A DNA stretch of 64,000 nt from Variovorax paradoxus (GTDB lineage: Bacteria > Pseudomonadota > Gammaproteobacteria > Burkholderiales > Burkholderiaceae_C). Under the pieces are notes generated by a model. The model was not told the origin of the DNA. It saw only the letters and a list, made by a program, of their open reading frames with translations, and ran no database searches. The position numbers were made by a program, and so were the translations under genes. The stretch covers positions 5,373,501-5,437,500 of the forward strand of contig NZ_LR743507.1 in the NCBI RefSeq assembly GCF_902712855.1, given 5' to 3'. Positions 1 through 7,143 of this stretch are shown here, in pieces (the first letter of the stretch is position 1; every line of letters starts with the position of its first letter).

Positions 1-311
1 GTCATGGTGCCGACCGTGGAGCGCGACGAGCGCACCGGGTTGGTCTGGTCGATGGCTATGGCGGGCGGCACGCCCTCCACCTTGTCGACGGCCGGCTTGT
101 CCATGCGGTCCAGGAACTGGCGCGCATAGGCGGAAAAGGTCTCCACGTAGCGCCGCTGGCCTTCGGCGTAGAGGGTGTCGAAAACGAGACTGGACTTGCC
201 CGAGCCGCTGGGCCCGGTGACCACGGTCATCTCGCCAGTACGGATGTCGAGGTCGAGGTTCTGGAGGTTGTGCTGGCGTGCGCCGCGAATCCGGATGGAG
301 CCCTGTGTCAT
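1..311 (-). CDS. uvrA: UvrA-family excinuclease ATPase, N-terminal part (runs off the window)
   Basis: The first 103 codons of a UvrA-type protein are read on the minus strand from ATG at 311-309. The start GARQHNLQNLDLDI, the Walker A GPSGSGKSS and the stretch LYAEGQRRYVETFSAYARQF are hallmarks of the first ABC ATPase of UvrA, which scans DNA for damage with UvrB. The stretch AIAIDQTNPVRSSRSTVGT differs from E. coli UvrA and recalls the second, longer UvrA paralogue found in many Burkholderiales, so this may be that paralogue rather than the main repair protein (inference). The gene is divergent from the binding protein starting at 497. A TAGAAT stretch about 30 bases upstream of the ATG could be a -10 box. 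No LexA box was seen. The rest of the gene lies outside the window. Confidence 0.9.
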   Translation of the reverse strand, partial: MTQGSIRIRGARQHNLQNLDLDIRTGEMTVVTGPSGSGKSSLVFDTLYAEGQRRYVETFSAYARQFLDRMDKPAVDKVEGVPPAIAIDQTNPVRSSRSTVGTM

Positions 312-496
312 GAGTGCCTTGGGGGGTGGGGCAAACATTCTAGGGAGTGGGCCGTGACGGCTTCGTGCGTTACGTCACAAGGTCGGCCACTGCGCAGGGG
401 TTTCTCCGAATGGCATGAATGTCACTTCTGGAAACAAATACGACGTTTGTTTGCACCAGTCACCGAACTGTCCATTCCTTGCTCCGAAAGGCTTCC

Positions 497-1609
497 ATGA
501 CGAAGACGCGCGCACTTTGCGCCGCCGCCCTGCTGGCACTCAGCGCCATGGGCGCGTCGGCCCAGATCCTGATCGGCCAGACCGCCGGCATGACCGGCTC
601 CGTGGCCGCGAGCGTGAACGAGACCATCGGCGGTGCGCAGCTGGTGATCGACGCGGCCAACGCGCAAGGCGGCATCCATGGGGAGAAGATCGAAGTGATC
701 CGCATGGACGATGCCTTCGACGTCAAGCGCGCCGGCGAGAACGCCCGCGCGCTGATCGAGGACAAAAAGGTGCTCGCCCTGTTCATGAGCCGCGGCACGC
801 CGCACTCGCAGGCCATCATCCCGTGGCTCGACAAGCACGACGTGGCGCTCATCGGCCCGTCGACCGGCGCGATGGTGCTGCACAAGCCGCTGCAGAAGCA
901 CGTGTTCAACGTGCGCGCCACTTACCAGCGCGAGGCCGAGAAAGCGGTGCAGCACCTGCTGACCATCGGCCTCACCCGGATCGCGGTGGTGCACGTGACC
1001 GATTCGTTCGGCGCCGACGCGCTCGAAGGCGCCATGACCGGTTTTGCCAAGGGCAAGGCCAAGCCGATCGCGACCGTCCCGGCCGACCGCGACAAGCCCG
1101 ACTACAAGGTGATCGTGCCCGCCATCAAGGGCGCCGAGGCGCAGGCCGTGGTGTGGATCGGCTCGGGCGTCGCGGTGGTCGACGGCATCAAGGCGCTGCG
1201 CGCCGCGGGCTCGGCGGCGCAGGTGGTCACGCTGTCGAACAACGCCTCGTCGGGCTTCATCAAGCAGCTGGGCGATGCGAGCAAGGGCGTGATCGTGACG
1301 CAGGTGTTCCCGAGCGAACGCGCCATCGGCCAGCCGATGGTGAAGGAAGCGCTGGCGCTCGCGCAGGCCAAGGGACAGGCCGAACTCTCGCCGGCCGCGC
1401 TGGAAGGCTTCGCGTCGGCCAAGGTGCTGGTCGAGGCCTTGCGCCGTGCGGGGCCGAAGCCCACGCGCGCAAGGATGGTGGCCGCGCTCGAGTCCATCCG
1501 CGCCTACGACCTGGGCGGCGGGCTCGAGGTGAGCTATTCGCCGCAGGACCACAGCGGCATCGACTTCGCCGACCTTTCGATCATCAGCGACGGACGCTTC
1601 AAGCGCTGA
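497..1609 (+). CDS. ABC transporter substrate-binding protein, branched-chain amino acid type (paralogue 1)
   Basis: A 370-residue periplasmic binding protein of the Leu/Ile/Val (type I) family. The ATG at 497 is chosen because it is followed directly by a classical signal peptide (TKTRALCAAALLALSAMGASA, then QILIGQ); the longer frame from 419 adds an unlikely leader. Family-typical blocks include QLVIDAANAQGGIHG, GPSTGAM, and FNVRATYQREAEKAVQHL. It captures a small amphipathic solute in the periplasm for an ABC importer, but no permease or ATPase gene lies next to it. The next gene is a near-copy, and a strong terminator separates the two. The substrate is unknown; families of this fold bind amino acids, amides or aromatic acids. 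Confidence 0.88.
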   Translation: MTKTRALCAAALLALSAMGASAQILIGQTAGMTGSVAASVNETIGGAQLVIDAANAQGGIHGEKIEVIRMDDAFDVKRAGENARALIEDKKVLALFMSRGTPHSQAIIPWLDKHDVALIGPSTGAMVLHKPLQKHVFNVRATYQREAEKAVQHLLTIGLTRIAVVHVTDSFGADALEGAMTGFAKGKAKPIATVPADRDKPDYKVIVPAIKGAEAQAVVWIGSGVAVVDGIKALRAAGSAAQVVTLSNNASSGFIKQLGDASKGVIVTQVFPSERAIGQPMVKEALALAQAKGQAELSPAALEGFASAKVLVEALRRAGPKPTRARMVAALESIRAYDLGGGLEVSYSPQDHSGIDFADLSIISDGRFKR

Positions 1610-1638
1610 GTTCTTCTTTTTTTGTTTTCTTCATCCAG

Positions 1639-1669
1639 CGGCCCGCCGGACTTCCGGCGGGCCGTTTGC
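1639..1669 (+). terminator. Rho-independent terminator after the first binding protein
   Basis: A perfect 11-bp stem (CGGCCCGCCGG at 1639-1649 and its complement at 1654-1664) with a four-base loop ACTT is followed by TTTGCTTTC. It sits 30 bases after the stop codon at 1609 and should end transcription before the second binding-protein gene, so the two paralogues are probably separate transcription units. Confidence 0.85.
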
Positions 1670-1798
1670 TTTCGAGGGCCTGCTGGAGCCCTGGAAACCT
1701 TGGTTTGACAGGGTTTGCGCGAGCTAGCAGTCGGTGACGTTCAGCAACACATTACACACCTGTTGACATCAGCACCTGCTACCGAAAGGCCTTGCTCG

Positions 1799-2911
1799 AT
1801 GAAGAAAACGTTGACGTCCTGCGCCGCTGCGCTCACGCTGGCCCTGGGAATGACCGCCGCGCAGGCCCAGATCCTGATCGGGCAGTCGGCCGATCTGTCG
1901 GGTCCGGTCGCGGCCAGCGTGAAGGAAACCATCGCGGGATCGCAGCTGGTGATCGATGCGGTCAACGCGCAGGGCGGCATCAACGGCGAGCAGATCGAGG
2001 TGATCCGAATGGACGACGGCCTCGACGCCAAGCGTTCGCTGGAGAACACCCGCGTGCTGATCGAGGACCGCAAGGTGGTGGCGCTGCTGCTGAACCGCGG
2101 CACGCCCAACACGCTGGCGGTGATTCCGCTGCTCGACAAGTACGGCGTGGCGCTGGTCGGGCCGTCGACCGGCGCGATGGCGCTGCACACGCCGGTGCAG
2201 AAGAACATCTTCAACGTGCGCTCGACCTACCAGCGCGAGGCCGAGAAGGCGGTCCAGCACCTGCAGACGACCGGCATCCAGCGCATCGCCGTGGTGCAAG
2301 CCGACGATTCGTTCGGCAAGGACGCGATGGAAGGCGCGAGCAAGGGCTTCGCGAAGGCGAACCTGCAACCGGCCGTGGTGGCGCTGGCCGACCGCAACAA
2401 GCCCGACTACGCGGCCATCGTGCCGCAGCTGACCAAGGCGAACGCGCAGGCGGTGCTGTGGATCGGCTCGGGCACGGCCGTCACCGACGGCATCAAGGCG
2501 CTGCGCGCCGCGGGCTCGGCGGCGCAGATCATCACGCTGTCGAACAACGCGGCCTCGGGCTTCATCAAGGAACTGGGCTCGGCGAGCGCGGGCGTGATCA
2601 TCACGCAGGTGCTGCCGTATGAACGCGCGGCGGCGCACCCGCTCATCAAGGAGGCGATGACGCTGGCGAAGGCCAAGGGCCAGAACGAGCTGTCGCCCGC
2701 GCTGCTCGAAGGCTTCGTCGCCACCAAGGTGCTGGTCGAGGCGCTGCGCCGCACCGGGCCCAAGCCCACGCGCGCCAGGCTGATCGCCACGCTCAACAGC
2801 TTCCAGTACGACATGGGCGGCGGCATCGACGTGAGCTACTCGCCCACCGACCACACCGGCATCGACTACGTCGACCTGTCGATCGTGAGCGACGGGCGCT
2901 TCAGGAGGTAG
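1799..2911 (+). CDS. ABC transporter substrate-binding protein, branched-chain amino acid type (paralogue 2)
   Basis: A 370-residue periplasmic binding protein that aligns with the preceding gene over its whole length with few gaps and, by eye, around two thirds identical residues. Signal peptide KKTLTSCAAALTLALGMTAAQA precedes QILIGQSADLSGP. Shared blocks are GPSTGAMALH, FNVRSTYQREAEKAVQHLQ, WIGSGTAVTDGIKALRAAG and LVEALRR.GPKPTRAR. The ATG at 1799 is preferred over one at 1715 because the signal peptide follows it. It is a tandem duplicate with its own upstream region; no transporter membrane or ATPase component is adjacent, so it must partner with a transporter elsewhere or act as a sensor input (inference). 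Confidence 0.88.
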   Translation: MKKTLTSCAAALTLALGMTAAQAQILIGQSADLSGPVAASVKETIAGSQLVIDAVNAQGGINGEQIEVIRMDDGLDAKRSLENTRVLIEDRKVVALLLNRGTPNTLAVIPLLDKYGVALVGPSTGAMALHTPVQKNIFNVRSTYQREAEKAVQHLQTTGIQRIAVVQADDSFGKDAMEGASKGFAKANLQPAVVALADRNKPDYAAIVPQLTKANAQAVLWIGSGTAVTDGIKALRAAGSAAQIITLSNNAASGFIKELGSASAGVIITQVLPYERAAAHPLIKEAMTLAKAKGQNELSPALLEGFVATKVLVEALRRTGPKPTRARLIATLNSFQYDMGGGIDVSYSPTDHTGIDYVDLSIVSDGRFRR

Positions 2912-2914
2912 CTC

Positions 2915-3090
2915 GCCCCCAGGCTTCGCGCACTTCGTGTCGCTGCTCCTTCCCCCTACCGGGGGCAACACCCAAGGCCCGGCGAAGCCGGTTCCTTGGT
3001 GTTCCTGGACTCGACCCTAAGGCTGCGCGGCACTTCGTGTCCGCTCCTCCTCCCCCTGCCGGGGGCAACACCGGAGGCCCGGCATGAAGC
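2915..3090. repeat. Dispersed ~100-bp intergenic repeat, two tandem copies
   Basis: Two copies at a 100-base spacing, shown by GGGGGCAACA at 2961 and again at 3061. Each copy has the blocks GCACTTCGTGTC, CCCCCTnCCGGGGGCAACACC and GGCCCGGC. The same unit, inverted, occurs near 3322-3437 and as three tandem copies at 43556-43813. Self-complementary stretches such as CCGGC-TTT-GCCGG and CCCCC..GGGGG could act as a bidirectional terminator between the converging genes here. Short open frames inside are not believable genes. Confidence 0.8.
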
Positions 3091-3095
3091 CCGGG

Positions 3096-3245
3096 TTACT
3101 TCGGCGCTGCGGCGGGTGCCGGCTCGTGCGTGGTGGTGTCGCCACCATGCTTCTCGCCGGACATGTCGACCTTGTCACCGGCCTTCGAGATCACGTACAG
3201 GGCAATGGCGGCGAAGATGACGAAGCCGACGACGATTTTCCACAT
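3096..3245 (-). CDS. Small single-pass membrane protein, 49 residues, unknown function
   Basis: A short gene from ATG at 3245 to TAA at 3096. The first 20 residues (WKIVVGFVIFAAIALYVIS) form one membrane helix; the rest is polar (KAGDKVDMSGEKHGGD, then a Pro/Ala tail ending in APK). An AGGAG ribosome site lies about 8 bases upstream of the ATG (mRNA AGGAGACAGCACCC), which supports real translation. It stands alone between two intergenic repeats, downstream of and on the same strand as nothing obvious. The helix-plus-charged-tail layout resembles small hypothetical inner-membrane proteins seen in Comamonadaceae; no function can be assigned. Confidence 0.7.
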   Translation of the reverse strand: MWKIVVGFVIFAAIALYVISKAGDKVDMSGEKHGGDTTTHEPAPAAAPK

Positions 3246-3321
3246 GGGTGCTGTCTCCTGGATGGTTCAAGAAAAAGGCCTCATGCGGTCGGCATGAAGC
3301 CTCTTTGTTGAACTGACGGAT

Positions 3322-3437
3322 CAGAATGCCCCGGCGTTTCGCGGGGAACACCGCGGAACCGGCTTTGCCGGGCCGCAGGTGTTGCCCCCTCGGAGAGGGG
3401 GTTGGCGAAGCACACGAAGTGCGCGAAGCCCGGGGTC
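3322..3437. repeat. Dispersed ~100-bp intergenic repeat, single copy
   Basis: One copy of the repeat in the orientation opposite to that at 2915-3090: GAACACCGCGGAACCGGC, then TTGCCGGGCC, GGTGTTGCCCCC, and CACGAAGTGCGCGAAGCC. It ends directly at the stop codon of the MFS gene (3440), again a 3'-end location compatible with a role in transcript ending. Confidence 0.75.
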
Positions 3438-3439
3438 AG

Positions 3440-5134
3440 TCAATCATTCGCGTAGATGTCCACGTCCTTCGTTTCGCGGATGAACAGCGTGCCGATCACC
3501 AGGGTGACGGCCGCGATGATGATCGGGTACCAGAGGCCGTTGTACATGTTGCCGGTCGAGGCCACGATGGCGAAGGCGGTGGTGGGCAGCAGGCCGCCGA
3601 ACCAGCCGTTGCCGATGTGGTACGGCAGGCTCATCGAGGTGTAGCGGATGCGCGTGGGGAACATCTCGACCAGCATCGCGGCGATCGGGCCGTAGACCAT
3701 GGTCACCAGCAGCACCAGCCAGAACAGCAGCACCACGGTCATGACCTTGTTCATCTTCGCGGGGTCGGCCTTGCTCGGGTAGCCGGCGATCTTCAGGTCC
3801 TCGGCCACGCCCTTTTTGAAGGCGGCGATTTCCTTGGCGGAGCTTTCGTCGAACTTGAGGTTCACGACGTTGCCGATCGGTGCTTCCACCGTCTTGTCGC
3901 CGATCTTCACGACGGCCTTCGAACCCGGCGCGCCGGCCACGTTCTCGTAGCTCACCGAGTTCTGCACGAGGTAGCGCTTGGCGATGTCGCACGAGCTCTT
4001 GAAGTCGATCTCGCGGGCCACCGGGTTGCCCTGGAACGAGCAGGTGGCGGGGTCGGCGGTGACGGTCACGCCGGCCGTGGCCTGCGCACGGGCCAGGTCG
4101 GGGTTGGCGGCTTCGGTCAGCATCTTGAAGACCGGGAAGTACGTGACCACGGCCAGCAGGCAGCCGGCCATGATGATCGGCTTGCGGCCGATCTTGTCCG
4201 ACAGCGTGCCGAAGATCACGAAGAAGGGCGTGCCCAGCAGCAGCGCGGCCGCGATCATCAGGTTGGCCGTGGTCGCATCGACCTTCAGCTGCGCCGTGAG
4301 GAAGAAGAGCGCGTAGAACTGGCCCGAGTACCACACCACCGCCTGGCCGGCCGTGAGGCCGACCAGCGCCAGGATGACGATCTTCAGGTTCTTCCACTGG
4401 CCGAAGGACTCGGCGAGCGGCGCCTTCGAGGTCTTGCCCTCGGCCTTCATCTTCTGGAAGGCGGGCGATTCCGACAGCGTCAGGCGGATCCACACCGAGA
4501 TGCCCAGCAGCAGGATCGACACCAGGAACGGCACGCGCCAGCCCCAGTCGTTGAACACCGCTTCACCCAGGCCTTCGCGCACGCCCAGGATCACCAGCAG
4601 GCTCAGGAACAGGCCGAGCGTGGCGGTGGTCTGGATCCACGAGGTGTAGGCACCGCGCTTGCCGTGCGGCGAGTGCTCGGCCACGTAGGTGGCGGCACCG
4701 CCGTACTCGCCGCCGAGCGCCAGGCCCTGCAGCATGCGCAGCGCGATCAGGATCACCGGCGCGGCGACGCCGATGGTCGCGTAGCTGGGCAGCAGGCCGA
4801 CGATGAAGGTCGACAGGCCCATGATCAGGATCGTCACCAGGAAGGTGTACTTGCGCCCGATCATGTCGCCCAGGCGGCCGAACACGATGGCGCCGAACGG
4901 GCGCACCAGGAAGCCGGCGGCGAACGCCAGCAGCGCGAAGATGAAGGCCGCGCCCGCATCCAGGCCGCTGAAGAACTGCTTCGCGATGATCGCGGCGAGC
5001 GAGCCGTAGAGGTAGAAGTCGTACCACTCGAACACGGTGCCGAGCGAGGAAGCGAAGATGACCTTCTTCTCCTCCGCTGACATGGGCCGGGGGGCCGGAT
5101 GCGGCACTCCCCGTGAATCTAGTGTGGCTGCCAT
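3440..5134 (-). CDS. MFS transporter, metabolite:H+ symporter (MHS) type, with a large loop insertion
   Basis: A 564-residue inner-membrane transporter. N-terminal SSLGTVFEWYDFYLYG is the signature of the MHS family (proline/betaine, shikimate, alpha-ketoglutarate symporters), and FGRLGDMIGRKY near residue 86 is MFS motif A; a second copy, GTLSDKIGRKP, starts the C-terminal half. About 12 hydrophobic segments are visible. Members usually have 430-450 residues; the extra length is a polar insertion at about residues 342-462 between helices of the second half, containing two cysteines (ATCSFQG, SSCDIAK). The substrate is probably an organic acid or zwitterion. The gene ends against an intergenic repeat and appears monocistronic. 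Confidence 0.88.
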   Translation of the reverse strand: MAATLDSRGVPHPAPRPMSAEEKKVIFASSLGTVFEWYDFYLYGSLAAIIAKQFFSGLDAGAAFIFALLAFAAGFLVRPFGAIVFGRLGDMIGRKYTFLVTILIMGLSTFIVGLLPSYATIGVAAPVILIALRMLQGLALGGEYGGAATYVAEHSPHGKRGAYTSWIQTTATLGLFLSLLVILGVREGLGEAVFNDWGWRVPFLVSILLLGISVWIRLTLSESPAFQKMKAEGKTSKAPLAESFGQWKNLKIVILALVGLTAGQAVVWYSGQFYALFFLTAQLKVDATTANLMIAAALLLGTPFFVIFGTLSDKIGRKPIIMAGCLLAVVTYFPVFKMLTEAANPDLARAQATAGVTVTADPATCSFQGNPVAREIDFKSSCDIAKRYLVQNSVSYENVAGAPGSKAVVKIGDKTVEAPIGNVVNLKFDESSAKEIAAFKKGVAEDLKIAGYPSKADPAKMNKVMTVVLLFWLVLLVTMVYGPIAAMLVEMFPTRIRYTSMSLPYHIGNGWFGGLLPTTAFAIVASTGNMYNGLWYPIIIAAVTLVIGTLFIRETKDVDIYAND

Positions 5135-5342
5135 GGATCGTCTCCTGTGTGTATGCGTTCATCCGGCACCCGATAACCGGGACCGTGCGGCATTCTTGGA
5201 GGCGCGACTGACCCGAGACTTTCGCGAAACTGAACCGACGCTTACGAATTAGGGTGAAACCCGCGTGGCGCGTTTCAGCCTGTAGGAAATCGCAGCCCTG
5301 CTCGGGTTTGTCCTCAGGCCCTGCTGCCGTGCAGCAAAGCGC

Positions 5343-5984
5343 TCAGGACTTGCTGCGCAGCAACGACGGGCGCTGGTCGGCTTCGGTCCATTGCGGACCG
5401 TCGAACCAGGCGTCGCCCAGCAGGTACGCACGCAGCATCGCGAGGCCGTCGAAGCCCCAGAAGAGGCGGCCATCGACCACGTACGCCGGCGTGCCGAACA
5501 CGCCGAGCTGCAGCGCCTCGTCGGTGTTGCGCTTGAGCAGGGCCTTGCTCTCGTCGCTGCCGGCGTCGCGCTTCGGCTTGAGCTGCGCGGCGAGCGCCGC
5601 GAGGCGCGCGGGATCGCCAGCTTCCTCGCCGCCGTTCCATACATGGCGGAAGACGGTCTCGGCCACGAGCCGGCTGATGCTGCCGTCGTCGCTCGTCGAC
5701 AGCGCCAGGCGCAGGTGCGCCAGCGGGTTGTAGGGATGCGAGGCCGGCATCTCGATGCGGATGCCGTGCGCGTGGCCCAGCCACAGCACGTGCCGGTAGG
5801 TCCAGCTGCGCTTCGACGGGATCTCCGCCGGGCCGAGCTGGCCGTGCTGCTTGAGCAGAGCGCCCAGCAGCACCGGCTTGTAGGCCACGCTGAAGCTCAG
5901 GCCTTCGAGCGCCTCGGGCAGGTGCTCGAACGCGAGGTGCGCGTAGGGCGAGATGAAGTCGAGATAGAAGTCGATGTGCTTCAT
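5343..5984 (-). CDS. DsbA-family 2-hydroxychromene-2-carboxylate isomerase-like protein
   Basis: A 213-residue thioredoxin-fold protein starting MKHIDFYLDFISPYAHLAF, typical of the 2-hydroxychromene-2-carboxylate isomerase / GST kappa group: Ser replaces the DsbA cysteine in the F.SPY active site. GVFGTPAYVVDGRLFWG near the C-terminus is the cis-proline substrate/glutathione region. Members isomerise naphthalene-pathway intermediates or act as glutathione-dependent isomerases, but most chromosomal copies have no known substrate. The ATG (5984) overlaps the TGA of the DUF1289 gene as ATGA, so the two are translationally coupled; the operon begins with ybaK. Confidence 0.88.
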   Translation of the reverse strand: MKHIDFYLDFISPYAHLAFEHLPEALEGLSFSVAYKPVLLGALLKQHGQLGPAEIPSKRSWTYRHVLWLGHAHGIRIEMPASHPYNPLAHLRLALSTSDDGSISRLVAETVFRHVWNGGEEAGDPARLAALAAQLKPKRDAGSDESKALLKRNTDEALQLGVFGTPAYVVDGRLFWGFDGLAMLRAYLLGDAWFDGPQWTEADQRPSLLRSKS

Positions 5985-6238
5985 GGGGCGTTGTCTCCTG
6001 GCGCGCGCCAGATGCCGGCCCGCGCGCGCAACTCTATCGCGCGCCACACGTGGCGCCGCGTCTCGTCTTCCATCCTGCTCCAGCCGGCGATCTCGGGGAT
6101 GGTGCGCAGGCAGCCTTCGCAGAAGCCGCTCAGGCGGTCCATGCGGCAGACCGAGGAACACGGCGACGGCACCGCGTCGGCCCCGGCCTGCACGGCCACG
6201 GCGCGCCCGGCCAGCGTTTCAGCCGCGTCGAAGTTCAC
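5981..6238 (-). CDS. DUF1289 domain protein, likely metal-binding
   Basis: About 85 residues if started at GTG 6238, which overlaps the TGA of ybaK as GTGA. The conserved part PSPCSSVCRMDRLSGFCEG and CLRTIPEIAGW is the DUF1289 motif with four cysteines in two pairs, probably a small zinc- or iron-binding unit; W..M.DE.RR.VWR follows. No ATG lies in a suitable position upstream of the domain, so the GTG is inferred from the overlap; a shorter product starting nearer the domain is possible. Function unknown. It sits between ybaK and the isomerase with overlaps at both ends. Confidence 0.82.
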   Translation of the reverse strand: MNFDAAETLAGRAVAVQAGADAVPSPCSSVCRMDRLSGFCEGCLRTIPEIAGWSRMEDETRRHVWRAIELRARAGIWRAPGDNAP

Positions 6239-6723
6239 ACCACGTCGGCCACCGGCGCGCCGGTGAGCTTCTCGAGATCGTGCGGACGCAGCTGGAACAC
6301 CGCATGCGGATGGCCCGCAGCTGCCCAGATCTCCTCGAAGCGGAACAGCTCGCGGTCGATCAGGACCACCGGCTTGGTCACATGCCCCACCGGCGACACG
6401 CCGCCGATGGTGAAGCCGGTGCGCGACTTCACGAAGTCGGCGTCGGCGCGGCCGGTCTTGCCGACCAGTGCATCGACCTTCTTCTCGTCGACGCGCTTGT
6501 CGCCCGAGGTGATGACCAGCACCGCCGCCTCGTCGCTCTTGCGCCTGAAGATGATGCTCTTGGCGATCTGCCCCACGGAGATGCCGAGTGCATCGGCGGC
6601 CTGCTGCGCGGTGCGGCATGCGTCATCGAGCATGCGCGGCGAGTGGGGATGGCCGGCATCCTGGAGCACGCGGGAAACGCGCTGGACGCCGTCGGGAAGG
6701 GAATGGAGTTCGGAACCGCACAT
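6235..6723 (-). CDS. YbaK/EbsC-family aminoacyl-tRNA deacylase
   Basis: A 162-residue protein of the YbaK/ProX editing family, which hydrolyses mischarged tRNAs such as Cys-tRNA(Pro). The block QIAKSIIFRRKSDEAAVLVI carries the conserved lysine, and DFVKSRTGFTIGGVSPVGH the family's glycine-rich GxxPxG loop. The ATG at 6723 gives a product of normal family length. It is the first gene of a three-gene overlapping operon with the DUF1289 and isomerase genes. Which tRNA it edits cannot be told from sequence; general substrates of the YbaK, YeaK and ProXp groups differ. Confidence 0.88.
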   Translation of the reverse strand: MCGSELHSLPDGVQRVSRVLQDAGHPHSPRMLDDACRTAQQAADALGISVGQIAKSIIFRRKSDEAAVLVITSGDKRVDEKKVDALVGKTGRADADFVKSRTGFTIGGVSPVGHVTKPVVLIDRELFRFEEIWAAAGHPHAVFQLRPHDLEKLTGAPVADVV

Positions 6724-7143
6724 GCCCCGAGCATACGAAAAGGCTTCGTCTACCGCTGCCGGATGCTGCCGCCACCCTTGCGGCAGCGCACCAATTCGGC
6801 GAATCCGGCGACCGGCCGGCGCACGAGACCCGTGCGCCGGCCCATGACGCCGGTACCTGCGCGGTGCGGAACCGGTCGCAGGCCCCGGATTCCCGGAATT
6901 CAGATTGCGGCACGGATATTGCTGCACCCAAGGCGTGGGCACGCTGACCTGATGGCGCGTCCACAGTGCCTCCGCTAACGACGGCGGGGTTCGAGCGAGC
7001 CGAGGGCCCACCAGCCAGCGGCTCGTCTGCTCCAACCCAACTTCGCATCCGTTCCTTCGCGGGGGTCCCACTGCAGCCGTCCATCCACCGGGCGGCCGCA
7101 GGCGGGCCGCAGCTTCCCGGGGCGGTTGCGTGCAGGACCCGCA
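6724..7143. promoter_or_regulatory. Gene-free divergent region upstream of nirB, with two inverted repeats
   Basis: This 420-base stretch between the divergent ybaK and nirB genes holds no convincing reading frame. Near nirB are two self-complementary segments: CGAGCCG at 6996-7002 with its complement at 7019-7025, and GCGGCC at 7092-7097 with GGCCGC at 7105-7110, enclosed by CCGG at 7088-7091 and 7117-7120. Both would lie in an mRNA leader if transcription starts near 6960-6990. Nitrite/nitrate assimilation operons are often controlled by leader hairpins read by ANTAR proteins (NasT/NasR), but the required loop pattern is not clearly present. A clear sigma-70 or sigma-54 promoter was not recognised. 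Confidence 0.4.

Noticed and set aside
312..496. LexA (SOS) box before uvrA
   Set aside because: No CTGT-n8-ACAG match was found; only a short GTGACG/CGTCAC inverted repeat (354-378) of unknown meaning.
3326..5080. A 584-codon open frame opposite to the MFS gene, rich in His, Arg, Gly and Gln
   Set aside because: It is the antisense of a clear transporter gene; such frames arise from high GC at third positions and occur opposite most genes here.
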